Positions 46,368-56,500 of a stretch of DNA of 64,000 nucleotides are shown in pieces. The first letter of the stretch is position 1; each line of letters starts with the position of its first letter. The notes beneath the pieces are model-generated. The model did not search any database and had not been told where the DNA came from. It worked only from the letters and a program-made list of their open reading frames with translations. The position numbers and the translations under genes were made by a program. This DNA is from Corynebacterium glyciniphilum AJ 3170 (lineage in GTDB: Bacteria; Actinomycetota; Actinomycetes; Mycobacteriales; Mycobacteriaceae), in the NCBI RefSeq assembly GCF_000626675.1, contig NZ_CP006842.1, positions 1 through 64,000 on the forward strand. Reading direction: 5' to 3'.

Positions 46368-47411
46368 ATGTTGAGTATCAAAACCAAATCTGTCGCTGCG
46401 CTGCTAGGCGCCGCTGCTGTCGCGGCAGTGGCGACAACGGCTCCGACAGCTGTCGCTGAGACACATTCGCCGTCCAACTTCGTCGACGCCTTCGTCGAGA
46501 GCTTCCACGACCCGCAGCGGTCGCCAGCAGGGGCCAATGACTGGGACTGCGTCCCCAGCAAAGAGCACCCGAACCCGGTCGTCCTCATCCATGGAACCTG
46601 GGAAAACGCCTACGACAACTGGTCCGGGCTGGCCCCGCAACTCGCCGACGACGGATACTGCGTCTTCGCCCCGAATTACGGTCGCGCCGAGATTGTCGAC
46701 AAAGGCGGTGTCGGGACGGTCCTGCCGAATACCTTCGGCACGGGCGACATCGCCGCTTCCGCCGGTGAGATCGAGTCCTTCGTCGACCGCGTTCTCGAGA
46801 CCACGGGTACCCGGGAGGTCGACCTGGTCGGTCACTCCCAGGGCGGCCTGCTTGCCCGCCAGTACCTGGCCTTCAACGGGGGAGCGGAGAAGGTCGACAA
46901 AGCCATCACACTGGGAGCGACTAATCACGGCACCACACTGTCCGGGCTGGCCAATCTCAACCGGTTCATCGGGGGCCTCGGGCTCGACCTGGATCCTGCC
47001 CTGGACTATGTCATCGGGGAGGCCGGGACCCAGCAGCAGTACGGATCACCTCTGCTCGCCAGGCTCAATGAAGGCGGCGACACGGTACCTGGCGTCGACT
47101 ACACCGTGGTGGCCACGGAGTATGACGAGGTCACCACCCCGTACGACTCCACGTTCCTCACCGCCGGTGAGGGTGCGACGGTCAGCAATGTCACGGTCCA
47201 GGACGGCTGCGCACAGGACCACTCCGACCACATCTCCATGTCCTATTCGCCACGGGTCATTGACATCGTGCGCGACGCCCTGGATCCGGGCAGCGTCCCC
47301 GACAAACGCTGCACACCGAACTCGCCGATCATGGGTGGCGGGACCACGGAATTCACCGAGGGACTGACCGGTCCGTTCGGATGGTTGTCCGAGAATACGC
47401 GGCCACTGTAG
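46368..47411 (+). CDS. Secreted lipase/esterase (alpha/beta hydrolase)
   Basis: The 347-residue precursor has a signal peptide (residues 1-30, ending AVAE). The lipase domain has the oxyanion motif VVLIHGTWENAYDNW, the nucleophile elbow GHSQGG with S157 and a late histidine in CAQDHSDHISM. It resembles the EstB-type triacylglycerol lipases of actinobacteria. Four cysteines in the mature part could form two disulfides. The ATG at 46368 lies only some 15 bases after AGGGAGCGG, so the start is uncertain. Together with the GDPD gene it forms a small lipid-degrading set. Confidence 0.88.
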   Translation: MLSIKTKSVAALLGAAAVAAVATTAPTAVAETHSPSNFVDAFVESFHDPQRSPAGANDWDCVPSKEHPNPVVLIHGTWENAYDNWSGLAPQLADDGYCVFAPNYGRAEIVDKGGVGTVLPNTFGTGDIAASAGEIESFVDRVLETTGTREVDLVGHSQGGLLARQYLAFNGGAEKVDKAITLGATNHGTTLSGLANLNRFIGGLGLDLDPALDYVIGEAGTQQQYGSPLLARLNEGGDTVPGVDYTVVATEYDEVTTPYDSTFLTAGEGATVSNVTVQDGCAQDHSDHISMSYSPRVIDIVRDALDPGSVPDKRCTPNSPIMGGGTTEFTEGLTGPFGWLSENTRPL

Positions 47412-47427
47412 AGGCCGACGGAACTAT

Positions 47428-47480
47428 ACTTTTCTAGAAAGTAACGCTCAATACAGAAAATGGGCGGACACTCACGCCCA
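47428..47480. promoter_or_regulatory. Two palindromes before the SDR gene
   Basis: ACTTTTCTAGAAAGT (47428-47442) and TGGGCGGACACTCACGCCCA (47461-47480, 6-bp arms) lie 20-75 bases before the SDR start. Either could bind a regulator encoded elsewhere. Confidence 0.4.
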
Positions 47481-47500
47481 CAGGATGTATGTTGCACTAC

Positions 47501-48277
47501 ATGACCGCAAACAAAAGCATTTTCATCTCCGGAGGTGCCGCCGGCATCGGCCGTGAAGTGGCACTGAAGTTCCGTGACGCTGGCTGGACCGTGGGCGCCT
47601 ACGACATCGACGAACAGGGGCTGGAACTGCTCAAGGAGCAGTACCCCGAGATCATCACCGGGCGCCTCGACGTCACCGACTACGAGTCCTGGGAGCAGGC
47701 CCTGGCCGACTTCACCTCCCACACCGGCGGGAAGCTCGATGTCCTCGACAACAACGCCGGCATCATCGGTGACCACGATGTCGCCGAGCAGGCCCCCGGC
47801 CTCATCGCCAAGCAGATCGAGATCAACTGCACCGGAATCACCTTCGGTGCCCGTGCCGCGTACCCGTACCTGAAGAACACCAAGGGCTCGCACATGGTGT
47901 CGATGGGGTCGGCGTCCGGCATCTACGGACAGCCGCACATCACCCCGTACTCCGCGTCGAAGTTCTACGTCCACGGCTTCACCCAGGCGATGAGCCTGGA
48001 GTGGCGCAAGGACAAGATCCGCGTGGTCAACATCATGCCGCTCTGGGTGAAGACGCAGCTGGCGGATGTCGAGGCCGCTTCCACCAAGCGACTCGGCGTG
48101 CGGATCAAGACCGAAGAGGTCGCCAACGCCGTGTGGAAGTCCGTGCACCCGCGGAACTGGCTGGAGCGCCAGCGCCAGGACTACTCCGTGTCCACCCCGG
48201 ATCTGCTGATGCGATGGTCGGCGAAGTTCGCCCCCTCGCCGGTGGTGCGTCAGGTGAACAAGCTCATCGCCGGCTGA
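47501..48277 (+). CDS. Short-chain dehydrogenase/reductase
   Basis: The 258-residue classical SDR has the cofactor motif GGAAGIG (residues 11-17), NNAGI near residue 87 and the catalytic Y150-x3-K154 pair (YSASK) with a preceding serine (MGSASG). The ATG at 47501 was chosen. An in-frame ATG at 47489, behind AGGA, is equally possible. The substrate is unknown; the region with lipase and GDPD genes hints at lipid metabolism. It is a single gene with its own palindromic upstream region. Confidence 0.9.
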   Translation: MTANKSIFISGGAAGIGREVALKFRDAGWTVGAYDIDEQGLELLKEQYPEIITGRLDVTDYESWEQALADFTSHTGGKLDVLDNNAGIIGDHDVAEQAPGLIAKQIEINCTGITFGARAAYPYLKNTKGSHMVSMGSASGIYGQPHITPYSASKFYVHGFTQAMSLEWRKDKIRVVNIMPLWVKTQLADVEAASTKRLGVRIKTEEVANAVWKSVHPRNWLERQRQDYSVSTPDLLMRWSAKFAPSPVVRQVNKLIAG

Positions 48278-48303
48278 CGTCCGGCACTGGAGGCATGACA
48301 ACT

Positions 48304-48322
48304 GTCACGGGGAAACCGTGAC
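48304..48322. repeat. Short perfect stem-loop
   Basis: GTCACGG and CCGTGAC form a 7-bp stem around GGAAA, between the SDR gene and the ABC operon. There is no T run. It may be an operator or a weak terminator. Confidence 0.4.
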
Positions 48323-48366
48323 GGTGGGGCGGGGTACGGGCTGCGGTCCCGCGGTTGAGTGGGGGT

Positions 48367-49218
48367 ATGGACACCACAGGCACCGCAGCAGTACATACCG
48401 AGCGGCTCGGCAAGACGTTCCGGGGTACCGGTAACCGCCGGGTCGCCGCTCTGGATGATGTCGACCTCACCGTCGACCGGGGAGAGATCGTGGCCCTCCT
48501 CGGTCCCAACGGAGCAGGAAAAACCACCCTGATCGACCTCATCCTCGGCCTGACGAAACCTACGACGGGCACGGTCGCGGTCGTCGGAGGAACACCGCGG
48601 CAGGCGGTCACGGGCCAACGGGTCGGTGCTGTGATGCAGACCGGGGGACTGCTGCCCGACATGACCGTCGAGGCGACGGTGAAGATGATCGCCGCGACAC
48701 TGACGAATCCGCGCCCCGTGGAGGAGGTGCTGGAGCACGCCAAGCTCACGGACATGCGCCGACAACGGGTGGGCCGGTGCTCCGGCGGTGAGCAGCAGCG
48801 GCTGCGCTTCGCCCTCGCCCTCCTCGGCGATCCCGAGTTGCTCATCCTCGACGAACCCACTGCGGGGATGGACCCCGCCAACCGGCACGAATTCTGGGAG
48901 TCGATGCGCGTCCAGGCCGACCGCGGGGTCACCGTCCTGTTCGCCACCCACTACCTGCAGGAGGCGCAGGACTTCGCCCGACGCATCGTTCTACTCGATG
49001 CGGGCGCGATCATCGCCGACGGTACTCCGGCCGAACTCCAGGACGGCGATGTTGTCGTCGAGTACGACCTGGACGGACACCACCGGGTGACCACCACCGC
49101 ATCCGACGATCTCGCGCGCGACCTTCTTACCCGGGGAGCGACGAACCTGCGGATCTCCGCACAGACACTGGAAGACACCTTCATCCGGCTCACCAGCAAC
49201 GGGAGTGAACAGTCATGA
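48367..49218 (+). CDS. ABC transporter ATP-binding protein
   Basis: The 283-residue ATPase of the CcmA/DrrA-like exporter group has Walker A at 46-54 (GPNGAGKTT), signature CSGGEQQR and Walker B LLILDEPTAGMD. A C-terminal extension ends in the LEDTFIRLTS block. It is the first gene of a four-gene coupled operon (ATPase, permease, sensor kinase, response regulator). Such modules often export lipids or antibiotics in response to membrane signals. The ATG at 48367 has only GGGGG before it. An in-frame TTG at 48355 is possible. Confidence 0.92.
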   Translation: MDTTGTAAVHTERLGKTFRGTGNRRVAALDDVDLTVDRGEIVALLGPNGAGKTTLIDLILGLTKPTTGTVAVVGGTPRQAVTGQRVGAVMQTGGLLPDMTVEATVKMIAATLTNPRPVEEVLEHAKLTDMRRQRVGRCSGGEQQRLRFALALLGDPELLILDEPTAGMDPANRHEFWESMRVQADRGVTVLFATHYLQEAQDFARRIVLLDAGAIIADGTPAELQDGDVVVEYDLDGHHRVTTTASDDLARDLLTRGATNLRISAQTLEDTFIRLTSNGSEQS

Positions 49219-49982
49219 CCACCACCCTGCACTTCGCCCTCCACGACCTGCGTCGCCTGTACCGCGACGGTGCGATGCTCTTCTTCTCGATGGGGCTACC
49301 GGTCCTGTTCTACCTTGTCTTCGGTCAGGCCATGGGTTTCGGTGATGAGCCCGTCGGGAAGGGGAACGTCTCCGCCTACATCATGATCGGCATGGCCCTT
49401 TACGCCGGCGTGACCGGTGCAGTCGCCGCCGCCGGGCAGATCGTCGTGGAGAGCACGACCGGGTGGGGACGCCAGCTCGCGCTCACCCCGTTGACCCACG
49501 GCCAGCTGCTGGCGTCGCGCCTGCTCGGCATCACGATCCGCTCGGTGCTGCCGGTGGCGGCCGTGTTCACCGTCGGAGCTGTGACCGGGGCATCGATGCC
49601 CGGCATGGCGTGGACGACGTCTTTCCTGCTGTGTGTCGTCGGCGCGATCCCCTTCGGCTTCTACGGGATGATGTGGTCACAGATGTGGCCGACGGAGAAT
49701 TCGGTGAGTATCGCGGGGACCAGCATTGTTGTCCTGGCATTCCTCGGCAATCTCTTCATGCCTCTGCCGGAGACGATGATGACCGTCGGACGCTTCAGCC
49801 CGCTCTACGGGCCTGCATCCCTGGCGCGGTCGCCGTTGACCGAGGGCTACCAGTCGGTTTCGTACGACCCGGGCCTGGTCCATGACCCGCTATGGTGGGC
49901 TGTAGTGAATTTCCTGGCCTGGTCAGCGGTGTTCATCCTCATTGTCCTGGCACTGCACAACCGGGAGAAGGGTCGGCGATGA
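49215..49982 (+). CDS. ABC-2 type transporter permease
   Basis: The 255-residue membrane protein has six hydrophobic segments and fits the ABC-2 exporter family (for example the MQTP/GQLLASRLL region and the late FMPLPETM loop). The start overlaps the ATPase stop (ATGA) and its stop overlaps the sensor kinase start. It works with the ATPase at 48367. The substrate is unknown. Confidence 0.9.
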   Translation: MTTTLHFALHDLRRLYRDGAMLFFSMGLPVLFYLVFGQAMGFGDEPVGKGNVSAYIMIGMALYAGVTGAVAAAGQIVVESTTGWGRQLALTPLTHGQLLASRLLGITIRSVLPVAAVFTVGAVTGASMPGMAWTTSFLLCVVGAIPFGFYGMMWSQMWPTENSVSIAGTSIVVLAFLGNLFMPLPETMMTVGRFSPLYGPASLARSPLTEGYQSVSYDPGLVHDPLWWAVVNFLAWSAVFILIVLALHNREKGRR

Positions 49983-51052
49983 AGAATTTCGACGGTTCCT
50001 CCAGCCTGATGGCCTCCATCTGGCTGGTCGTTCTCGTCGTACCGGCGGTCGTACTGGTTGCGCTTGAGGGCGCCACGGTGCGCACCGTCGGCGGCATCGC
50101 CCTGCTCGCCTTGTTCAGTGGGGTCTACGCTGTCGCGTTCGGAATGATCGACCAGTGGCCGCACACGTTGACGATGCCGCGGCGTTACCTGTTCTGGTTC
50201 GGACTGCTCGCGCTGGTTGCGGTGGCCACCGCCGTAGTGATCGGCTCCCTCGCGGCGTTTCTCGTCCCGTTCTTCGTCGCCATGCTGGCGTTCCCTCTGC
50301 CACTGACTGTCAGCCTCCCGGCGATGACGGCGCTGGTTCTCGGATCGACGGGGCTGATCTACCTCACTGAGCCCGACGCGATGCCCGGCGCCCTGGGTGG
50401 CACACTCGTCTCGCCATTGATGGTGTATGCCGTGGCATTGGTGACCCGTCGCTACGAGGAGAAGGCGCACCTGGAGCACGAGCTCGCGATCGCCCGGGAA
50501 CGCGAGTCCATCGCCGTCGACGTCCATGATCTCCTGGGCCATTCCCTCACGGTGGTGACCTTGAAGTCGGAGTTGGCGGGCCGGTTGGTCGACACCGATC
50601 CGGCCGCGGCGAAGAACGAACTCGAGCAGATCACCCGCCTGTCCCGGACGGCGCTGGCGGAGGTGCGTTCCACGGTGACCCGGATGCGCTCCCCGGACCT
50701 GGCCGGTGAGGTCGAGGCCGCGCGCCGGGCGTTGACCACCGCCGGTATCGAGGCCGTCCTCTCGCAGGAGGTGTCGGTCGCCGGGGTGAACGCCCACCTC
50801 TATTCGTGGGTGGTGCGTGAGGGCGTGACGAACGTGGTCCGGCACTCCCGGGCCCGACGGTGCGAAGTGACAATGACCGCTGACCGCGTTGAGGTCATCG
50901 ATGACGGTGTCGGATGCGACGGTGCCTGGGGTAACGGGTTGACGGGGCTGGGTCGTCGGGTGGGGGACGCCGGCGGCACGCTGACGGTGACGGTGGGCCT
51001 CGGGGGACAGGGGACGCGTTTGTCGGTGTCCATGACGGGAGGTCCGCGATGA
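49979..51052 (+). CDS. Sensor histidine kinase (NarL/DesK type)
   Basis: The 357-residue kinase has about five N-terminal membrane segments (residues 10-150) and no large external domain. The HisKA_3 box has phospho-histidine H183 (VDVHDLLGHSL). The HATPase domain has VVREGVTNVVRHS (N box) and DDGVG (G1). The layout resembles DesK, which senses membrane state. The start overlaps the permease stop and the stop overlaps the regulator start. It may sense the transported compound or membrane stress; this is inferred. Confidence 0.93.
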   Translation: MKNFDGSSSLMASIWLVVLVVPAVVLVALEGATVRTVGGIALLALFSGVYAVAFGMIDQWPHTLTMPRRYLFWFGLLALVAVATAVVIGSLAAFLVPFFVAMLAFPLPLTVSLPAMTALVLGSTGLIYLTEPDAMPGALGGTLVSPLMVYAVALVTRRYEEKAHLEHELAIARERESIAVDVHDLLGHSLTVVTLKSELAGRLVDTDPAAAKNELEQITRLSRTALAEVRSTVTRMRSPDLAGEVEAARRALTTAGIEAVLSQEVSVAGVNAHLYSWVVREGVTNVVRHSRARRCEVTMTADRVEVIDDGVGCDGAWGNGLTGLGRRVGDAGGTLTVTVGLGGQGTRLSVSMTGGPR

Positions 51053-51660
51053 TCCGAGTATTGATCGCCGATGACCAGGACCTGGTCCGTGGTGCCCTGG
51101 CGGCCCTGCTCGGCTCGGAGGCCGACATCGAGGTCGTCGCCGAGGTCGGGCGCGGTGACAAGGTCGTCGAGGCCGTCCGGGCGAACCGGGTGGACGTGGC
51201 GTTGCTGGACATCGAGATGCCGGGGATGACCGGGATCGAGGCGGCGGAGCAGCTCCAGGCGGCACGGGGTATGCCGTCCTGCAGGACGGTGATCGTCACG
51301 ACCTTCGGACGCCCCGGCTACCTGCGCAAGGCACTGGCGGCCGGGGTCAGCGGATTCGTGGTGAAGGACACCCCGGCGTCGCAGTTGGCAGAGGCCGTGC
51401 GCCGCGTCCACCGCGGCCTGCGCGTGGTGGACCCGGCGTTGGCGGAGGAGTCACTGTTCACCCCGGACTCACCGTTGACCGGGCGCGAGGTCGAGGTCTG
51501 CCGTGCCGCCCGCGGTGGCACCGGCATCCGGGAGATCGCGGCGGAACTGCACCTGTCCCAGGGCACGGTCCGTAACCACCTGTCCTCGGTCATCGGGAAG
51601 ACCGGGGCATCGAACCGCTTCGAGGCGGTGACCGTCGCGGATCAGAACGGCTGGCTGTGA
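51049..51660 (+). CDS. Response regulator (NarL/LuxR family)
   Basis: The 203-residue regulator has acidic residues D8-D9 and phospho-acceptor D54 (LLDIEMPG) in the receiver domain. A C-terminal LuxR-type helix-turn-helix follows (LTGREVEVCRAARGG...LSQGTVRNHLSSVIGKTGASNR). It is the partner of the kinase encoded directly upstream, with overlapping stop and start. It probably controls its own operon. The 3' end overlaps the convergent MFS gene by 19 bases. Confidence 0.95.
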   Translation: MIRVLIADDQDLVRGALAALLGSEADIEVVAEVGRGDKVVEAVRANRVDVALLDIEMPGMTGIEAAEQLQAARGMPSCRTVIVTTFGRPGYLRKALAAGVSGFVVKDTPASQLAEAVRRVHRGLRVVDPALAEESLFTPDSPLTGREVEVCRAARGGTGIREIAAELHLSQGTVRNHLSSVIGKTGASNRFEAVTVADQNGWL

Positions 51661-52832
51661 CGGGAGGCGACCGCCACAGACAGTATGGAGACCACGCAGA
51701 CCGCGGCACCGACGATGAACACGGTGACGTAGCCGATAAGTGGTGCAACCAGCGCGATGACGAACGGCATGAAGAACCCCAGGTACGTCAGGGCGTAGAA
51801 CACGGCGGTGAGGGATCCGAGTTCCCCCGGTGCGGCGATGCGCTGCACCTCCCGCAGCCCTGACACCATCATGATGCCGTAGGCGGTACCGAGGATCATC
51901 GCCGTCGGTACCAGGAACCACACCGCGTGGGTGGCGACCACGATGATCGCGGCGCCCATACCGATCACGGCCGTTGCCAGGGCGTACAGCGGTGGGGTGA
52001 TGCGCGCCCCCATCGGCAGTCGTCCGGCCCAGGGTTGGACGAAAGTGCCGGTCAGCATCGCGACTCCGGCGATGAGGCCGGTGTAGGCCACCGGTGCGGA
52101 CACGCCCGAGGCCACCAGTGGCGGAAGTACGGCGAAGGACGTTGTCGCCAGCCCGAACGCCCACGGCGCCCACAGTGCCACGGTGAACAGGAACCGGGGC
52201 GTGCGCGCCGACGGCGGGAACTGCAGGCGTGAGGCGGTCCGTCGTCCTGCTTCCGGGGTGCCCCAGACCAGTGGGGTCAGCAACAGGATCATCACCAGGT
52301 GGATGATCAGCGGAGTGGTGTCCGGCCCCGGCAGCCATTCCGCGACCGGTCCACTGACCAGTGGGCCTACGCCGAATCCGGCGGAGGTGGCCGCGGTCGC
52401 GCGTCGGGCGGCTGCACCGCCACTGCCGTCACTGCCCTCGGTCACCGCGGTGACCTCCTTGAGCCACGACGCTCCGGCGGCGAGCACCAGACCGACGGCG
52501 ATGCCGGTGAGCATCCGTCCGATGCAGAGCAGGACGGGACCCCAAGCCGCGTCGACGCCGAGATGGGCTGCAAGGGTCACCACCGTCCCCACCGCCGAGA
52601 ACAGCAGGGCGGGACGGACGACCGAGCGCCGTCCCCGCCTGTCGGACAATGGTCCACCGACCATCAGTGCCGGGATGAGACCCAGGACGTAGACGGCGAG
52701 GATGAAGTTCACCGGTGCCTGACCGAGCCCGTGTGTCTCGCGCATCACGGGCAGGAGTGGGGCGAAGAGGTTCGCGCCGTAGCAGACGGCGAACATGCCC
52801 AGGGCGATCCGAGCCCAGGCTGGAAGTGTCAT
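51642..52832 (-). CDS. MFS transporter
   Basis: The 396-residue membrane protein has about 12 hydrophobic segments. The MFS motif A is GGPLSDRRGRRSVVRP after the second helix, and a hydrophilic central loop (about 140-150 and 195-215) follows. It fits the drug/metabolite efflux MFS group. The substrate is unknown. It converges on the two-component operon. Direct repeats lie just upstream of its start. Confidence 0.9.
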   Translation of the reverse strand: MTLPAWARIALGMFAVCYGANLFAPLLPVMRETHGLGQAPVNFILAVYVLGLIPALMVGGPLSDRRGRRSVVRPALLFSAVGTVVTLAAHLGVDAAWGPVLLCIGRMLTGIAVGLVLAAGASWLKEVTAVTEGSDGSGGAAARRATAATSAGFGVGPLVSGPVAEWLPGPDTTPLIIHLVMILLLTPLVWGTPEAGRRTASRLQFPPSARTPRFLFTVALWAPWAFGLATTSFAVLPPLVASGVSAPVAYTGLIAGVAMLTGTFVQPWAGRLPMGARITPPLYALATAVIGMGAAIIVVATHAVWFLVPTAMILGTAYGIMMVSGLREVQRIAAPGELGSLTAVFYALTYLGFFMPFVIALVAPLIGYVTVFIVGAAVCVVSILSVAVASRHSQPF

Positions 52833-52855
52833 GGCTCACACTCTGGCATAAGGTT

Positions 52856-52874
52856 CGGATACTTTCGGATACTT
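52856..52874. repeat. Direct repeat before the MFS gene
   Basis: CGGATACTT occurs twice, at 52856-52864 and 52866-52874, with a 10-bp period, i.e. on the same face of the helix. It lies 24-42 bases upstream of the MFS start and could bind a regulator. Confidence 0.5.
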
Positions 52875-52905
52875 ATGGTCCCGGGGTGGGGCTACGGGGG
52901 AGGGC

Positions 52906-53457
52906 TCAGTTCACCACGAGACCGGTCCGGGACGCGCCGCGGGCGCAGGCGTCCGGCAGACCGTCGAGTTCGCTGAGCTGCATGGACACCACGTCGACGT
53001 CCATGTTCTCGCCGACGTACACCGTGTCTTTGTCCGGCAGCGTCACCGACGGGCGACCACCCTGGGTGACGTACTCGGAGTCCACGGGCAGGACCAGCGG
53101 GCGCGGCGTGTTGTCGCCGCCGCGGTTGCCGAACTCCTTGAGCGCGAAGCACGAGCCCGGTCCGACGACGAGCGTGCCGGAGGTTCCGTAGGTCTCACCC
53201 TCCGGGGTGTCCTCGGTGGTGATCGCGGTCGGTCCACTACCCGAGGTCGAGACGGTGATGTGGCCCTCGGGAACGTCGGTTTCAGAGGTCTCGCTGGCGT
53301 CCGTGGTCACCGTCTCAGTCACGGTCTCCGGGGCAACGGTGCCGGTGGTGGTGTCAGCGGTGTCAGCGGTGTCACTGTCATCGCTGCAGGCACTGAGAGT
53401 TCCGAGGGTGAGGACGGCAGCCAGGGCGGTTGTGACGGCGGCGCGGCGTCGGTTCAT
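52906..53457 (-). CDS. Lipoprotein, unknown function
   Basis: The 183-residue lipoprotein precursor has a signal peptide with lipobox LSAC (cysteine near residue 24). A Thr/Glu/Asp-rich linker (about 25-85) is followed by a C-terminal domain of about 100 residues with two cysteines (GSCFALKEFG and PDACARG). The ATG has GAGAGAAC upstream. No family is recognised. The linker and domain plan are common in corynebacterial envelope lipoproteins. Confidence 0.85.
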   Translation of the reverse strand: MNRRRAAVTTALAAVLTLGTLSACSDDSDTADTADTTTGTVAPETVTETVTTDASETSETDVPEGHITVSTSGSGPTAITTEDTPEGETYGTSGTLVVGPGSCFALKEFGNRGGDNTPRPLVLPVDSEYVTQGGRPSVTLPDKDTVYVGENMDVDVVSMQLSELDGLPDACARGASRTGLVVN

Positions 53458-53528
53458 GGTTGTTCTCTCTCCACGTCGAGGTACGTTCAGGTATCTCCAG
53501 GTCTACCAGGTCATGCCACACCACTTTC

Positions 53529-56500
53529 TCAGGGCACCAGGGTCCTGATCCACGCACGCGTGTCCGCAGGGTCGATGACGTCATCGAGTTCGAAGGTCAT
53601 CGCCGCGTTGACGGCCCGTCCCTTCGCGTAGGCGTCGTCGAGCAGCGAGGTGAAGAGCGCGTCCCGGTCAGCTCCGTCCACCGCGGCGAGTTCTCTGCGG
53701 TAGCCCAGGCGGACGGCACCCTCCAGCCCCATGGCACCCAGTTCACCGGTCGGCCAGGCGACAGTGAACTGCGACGCACGGAAGGACCCGGCGGCCATGG
53801 CCATGGCACCCAGTCCGTAGGCCTTGCGCAGGATGACCGTCCCGGTCGGCACGGTCAGCTTCGCGCCGGTCACGAACATCCGGCCGAAGCGTCGGACGGT
53901 CGCCTCCTTCTCCGACTCCGGTCCGACCATGAACCCGGGGGTGTCGCAGAATGATACGACGGGCAGGCGGTGGGACTCACAGAGGGTCAGGAAGTCGCTG
54001 AACTTGTCGGAGGCGGCGGCGTCGATCGCGCCGCCGAGGGAGCCGGCGGCATTCGCCACGACACCGTACGGCTGCCCTTCGACCCGGATCAGGGCGGTCA
54101 TGGCACCAGTTGCATAGTCGGGGCGCAGTTCGAGCACGGAGCCCACGTCGGCGACGGCGTCGATGGCCGCGCGCATGTCATAGGCACGCAGTCGGTCCTC
54201 GGGGACGACATGCCGGGCCAGGCGCGGATCCGGTGCCTCCCAGTCATCCGTCCGACTGCCGGTCTGCGAGGTGCCGAAGTAGGAGAGGTACTGCCGGGCC
54301 AGGGTGACGGCGTGTGCCTCGTCGTCGGCGGGCAGGTGGATGACACCGTTACGCCGCTGAATGTCCACCGGGCCGATGTCCTCAGGGCGATGCGCGCCGA
54401 GGCCACCGCCCTCGATCATCGCCGGGCCACCCATCCCGATGTTCGCGTCCGGAGTGGCGATGATCGTGTCGCACACCCCGGCCAGGGCGGCGTTGCCGGC
54501 GAAGCACCGACCGGAGACGACCGCGATCAGCGGCACCTGCCCGTTCAGGGACGCCAGGGAGCGGAACGTGCCGACGTCGAGTCCGACTCCGACGACATCC
54601 GTGTCGCCGGGACGCCCCCCGCCGCCCTCGGCGAACAGTACGACAGGCAGGCCGCGCCGGGTCGCGACATCGATGAGGCGGTCGGCCTTGGCGTGGTTGC
54701 GCATGCCCTGTGTTCCGGCGAGCACGGTGTAGTCGTAGGAGAGTACCGCCGTCTCGCGGCCGTCGATGGTGGCGACACCGGTGACCATGCCGTCGGCGGG
54801 GGTGTTGGCGATGAGGTCCTCTTCGCTGCGCCGGGAGGACTGGGCCGCCACAGCCAGGGCACCGTACTCGACGAAACTGCCCTCGTCGACGAGATCGTCG
54901 ATGTTCTCGCGCGCACTGCGGCGGTGGCGTCTGTGGAGCTTCGCCATCGCCTCGGGACGCGCCTCGTCGAGGATGCGGGCGTGGCGGTCCTGGATCAGAC
55001 TGAGGTCGTTGCGGGTGGCGTCGAGATCGACGGTCTCGGCGGCGGTGGCGTCGGCACCAGACGTCTCGGCACGCAGGACGGCGACGGGGTCCCCGGCCGT
55101 GACGGTGTCACCGGCGGAGACGAGGATGCGGGAGACCGTCACGTCCTGGCCCGCGGTGACACCGTGGTGCATCTTCATCGCCTCGAGCAGGAGGACCTCC
55201 GCATCGGCGGCCACGACGGTTCCCTCGTCCACGGCCTGGACGACGACACCGGTCATCGGTGCGTCGAGGGTGATCTCGCCGGGCTCCAGGTCCGGGACCG
55301 CGGCTGACGGGACAGCGGTGTCGTCCGGAATGGATGCGGTACCGGCAGGGTACGCTGCGGCGGTCTCGGCCAGGTCGGGGAGACGTCGGGCCAGGTAGGA
55401 CGTCGGGACGGCGCCGGCACGGAACTCGTCGTCGTCGAGCACGGCGCGCAGGAAGGCTGCGTTGGTGGCGACGCCGTCGACGGTGAACTCGGCCAAGGCG
55501 TCGGCGGTCTTGCGTGCCGCGGTGTCCAGCCCGCCGGTACGGGTGTGGGCGATGACCTTCGCCAGCAGCGAGTCGTAGCGGGGGCTCGGGGTGAGGCCGG
55601 TGCGGCCGAAGGTGTCGACCCGGATGCCCGGCCCGGCGGGTGGGGAGAACAGGCGCAGAGTGCCGGAGGACGGCGCGGTGGAACCGTCCGTCGACATGGT
55701 CTCCATGTTCACCCGCGCCTGAATCGCAGTACCGACGGCGGCGGCGGGGGACCCGGTCACCGTGGTGCCGGTGGCGGTGACACCGTCCGGTAGATCGAGG
55801 TCGTCGGTGGCGGTGCCCAGGGCGATGAGGAGTTGGAGCGCCACGAGATCGGTTCCGGTGGTTTCCTCGGTGACGGTGTGCTCGACCTGCAGACGAGGGT
55901 TCATCTCCAGGAACACCACGCGGTCGCCGGCAACGAGAAACTCGACGGTCCCTGCGCCGCGGTAGTCCACGGCGGCACCGAGACGGACAGCTGCCTCGTG
56001 CACCGTCGTGCGCACCGCATCATCCAGCAACGGGGCGGGGGCGATCTCAAGGAGTTTCTGGTGGCGACGCTGCACCGAACAGTCCCGGTCGCCGAGCGCG
56101 CGGACGACCGTGGCGCCGGACCGGTCGGCGCCACCGATGATCTGGACCTCGATGTGACGGGAATCGAGCAGGAGCTCTTCGGCGAAGACCGACCCGTCGC
56201 CGAAACCGGCCTCGGCTTCCGCGGCACAGGCGGAGAACGCGGCGGCGACAGCGTCCGGGTCGATGGCTCCACCGTCGGCATGGAGCTCGCGCATACCGCG
56301 GCCGCCACCGCCGGCGAGTGCCTTGATCATGACACCGTCGCGTCCCTCGGCGAAGTCGAGCACCTCGTCGAGACTGCACGGCCCGCTGGTCGCGGGCAGG
56401 ACGGGGACGGACGCGGACTCGGCGAGCTGACGGGCAGCCGACTTGTCACCACAGTTGTCGAGGACCTCGGCGGAGGGGCCGACGAGAATGAGTCCGGCGC

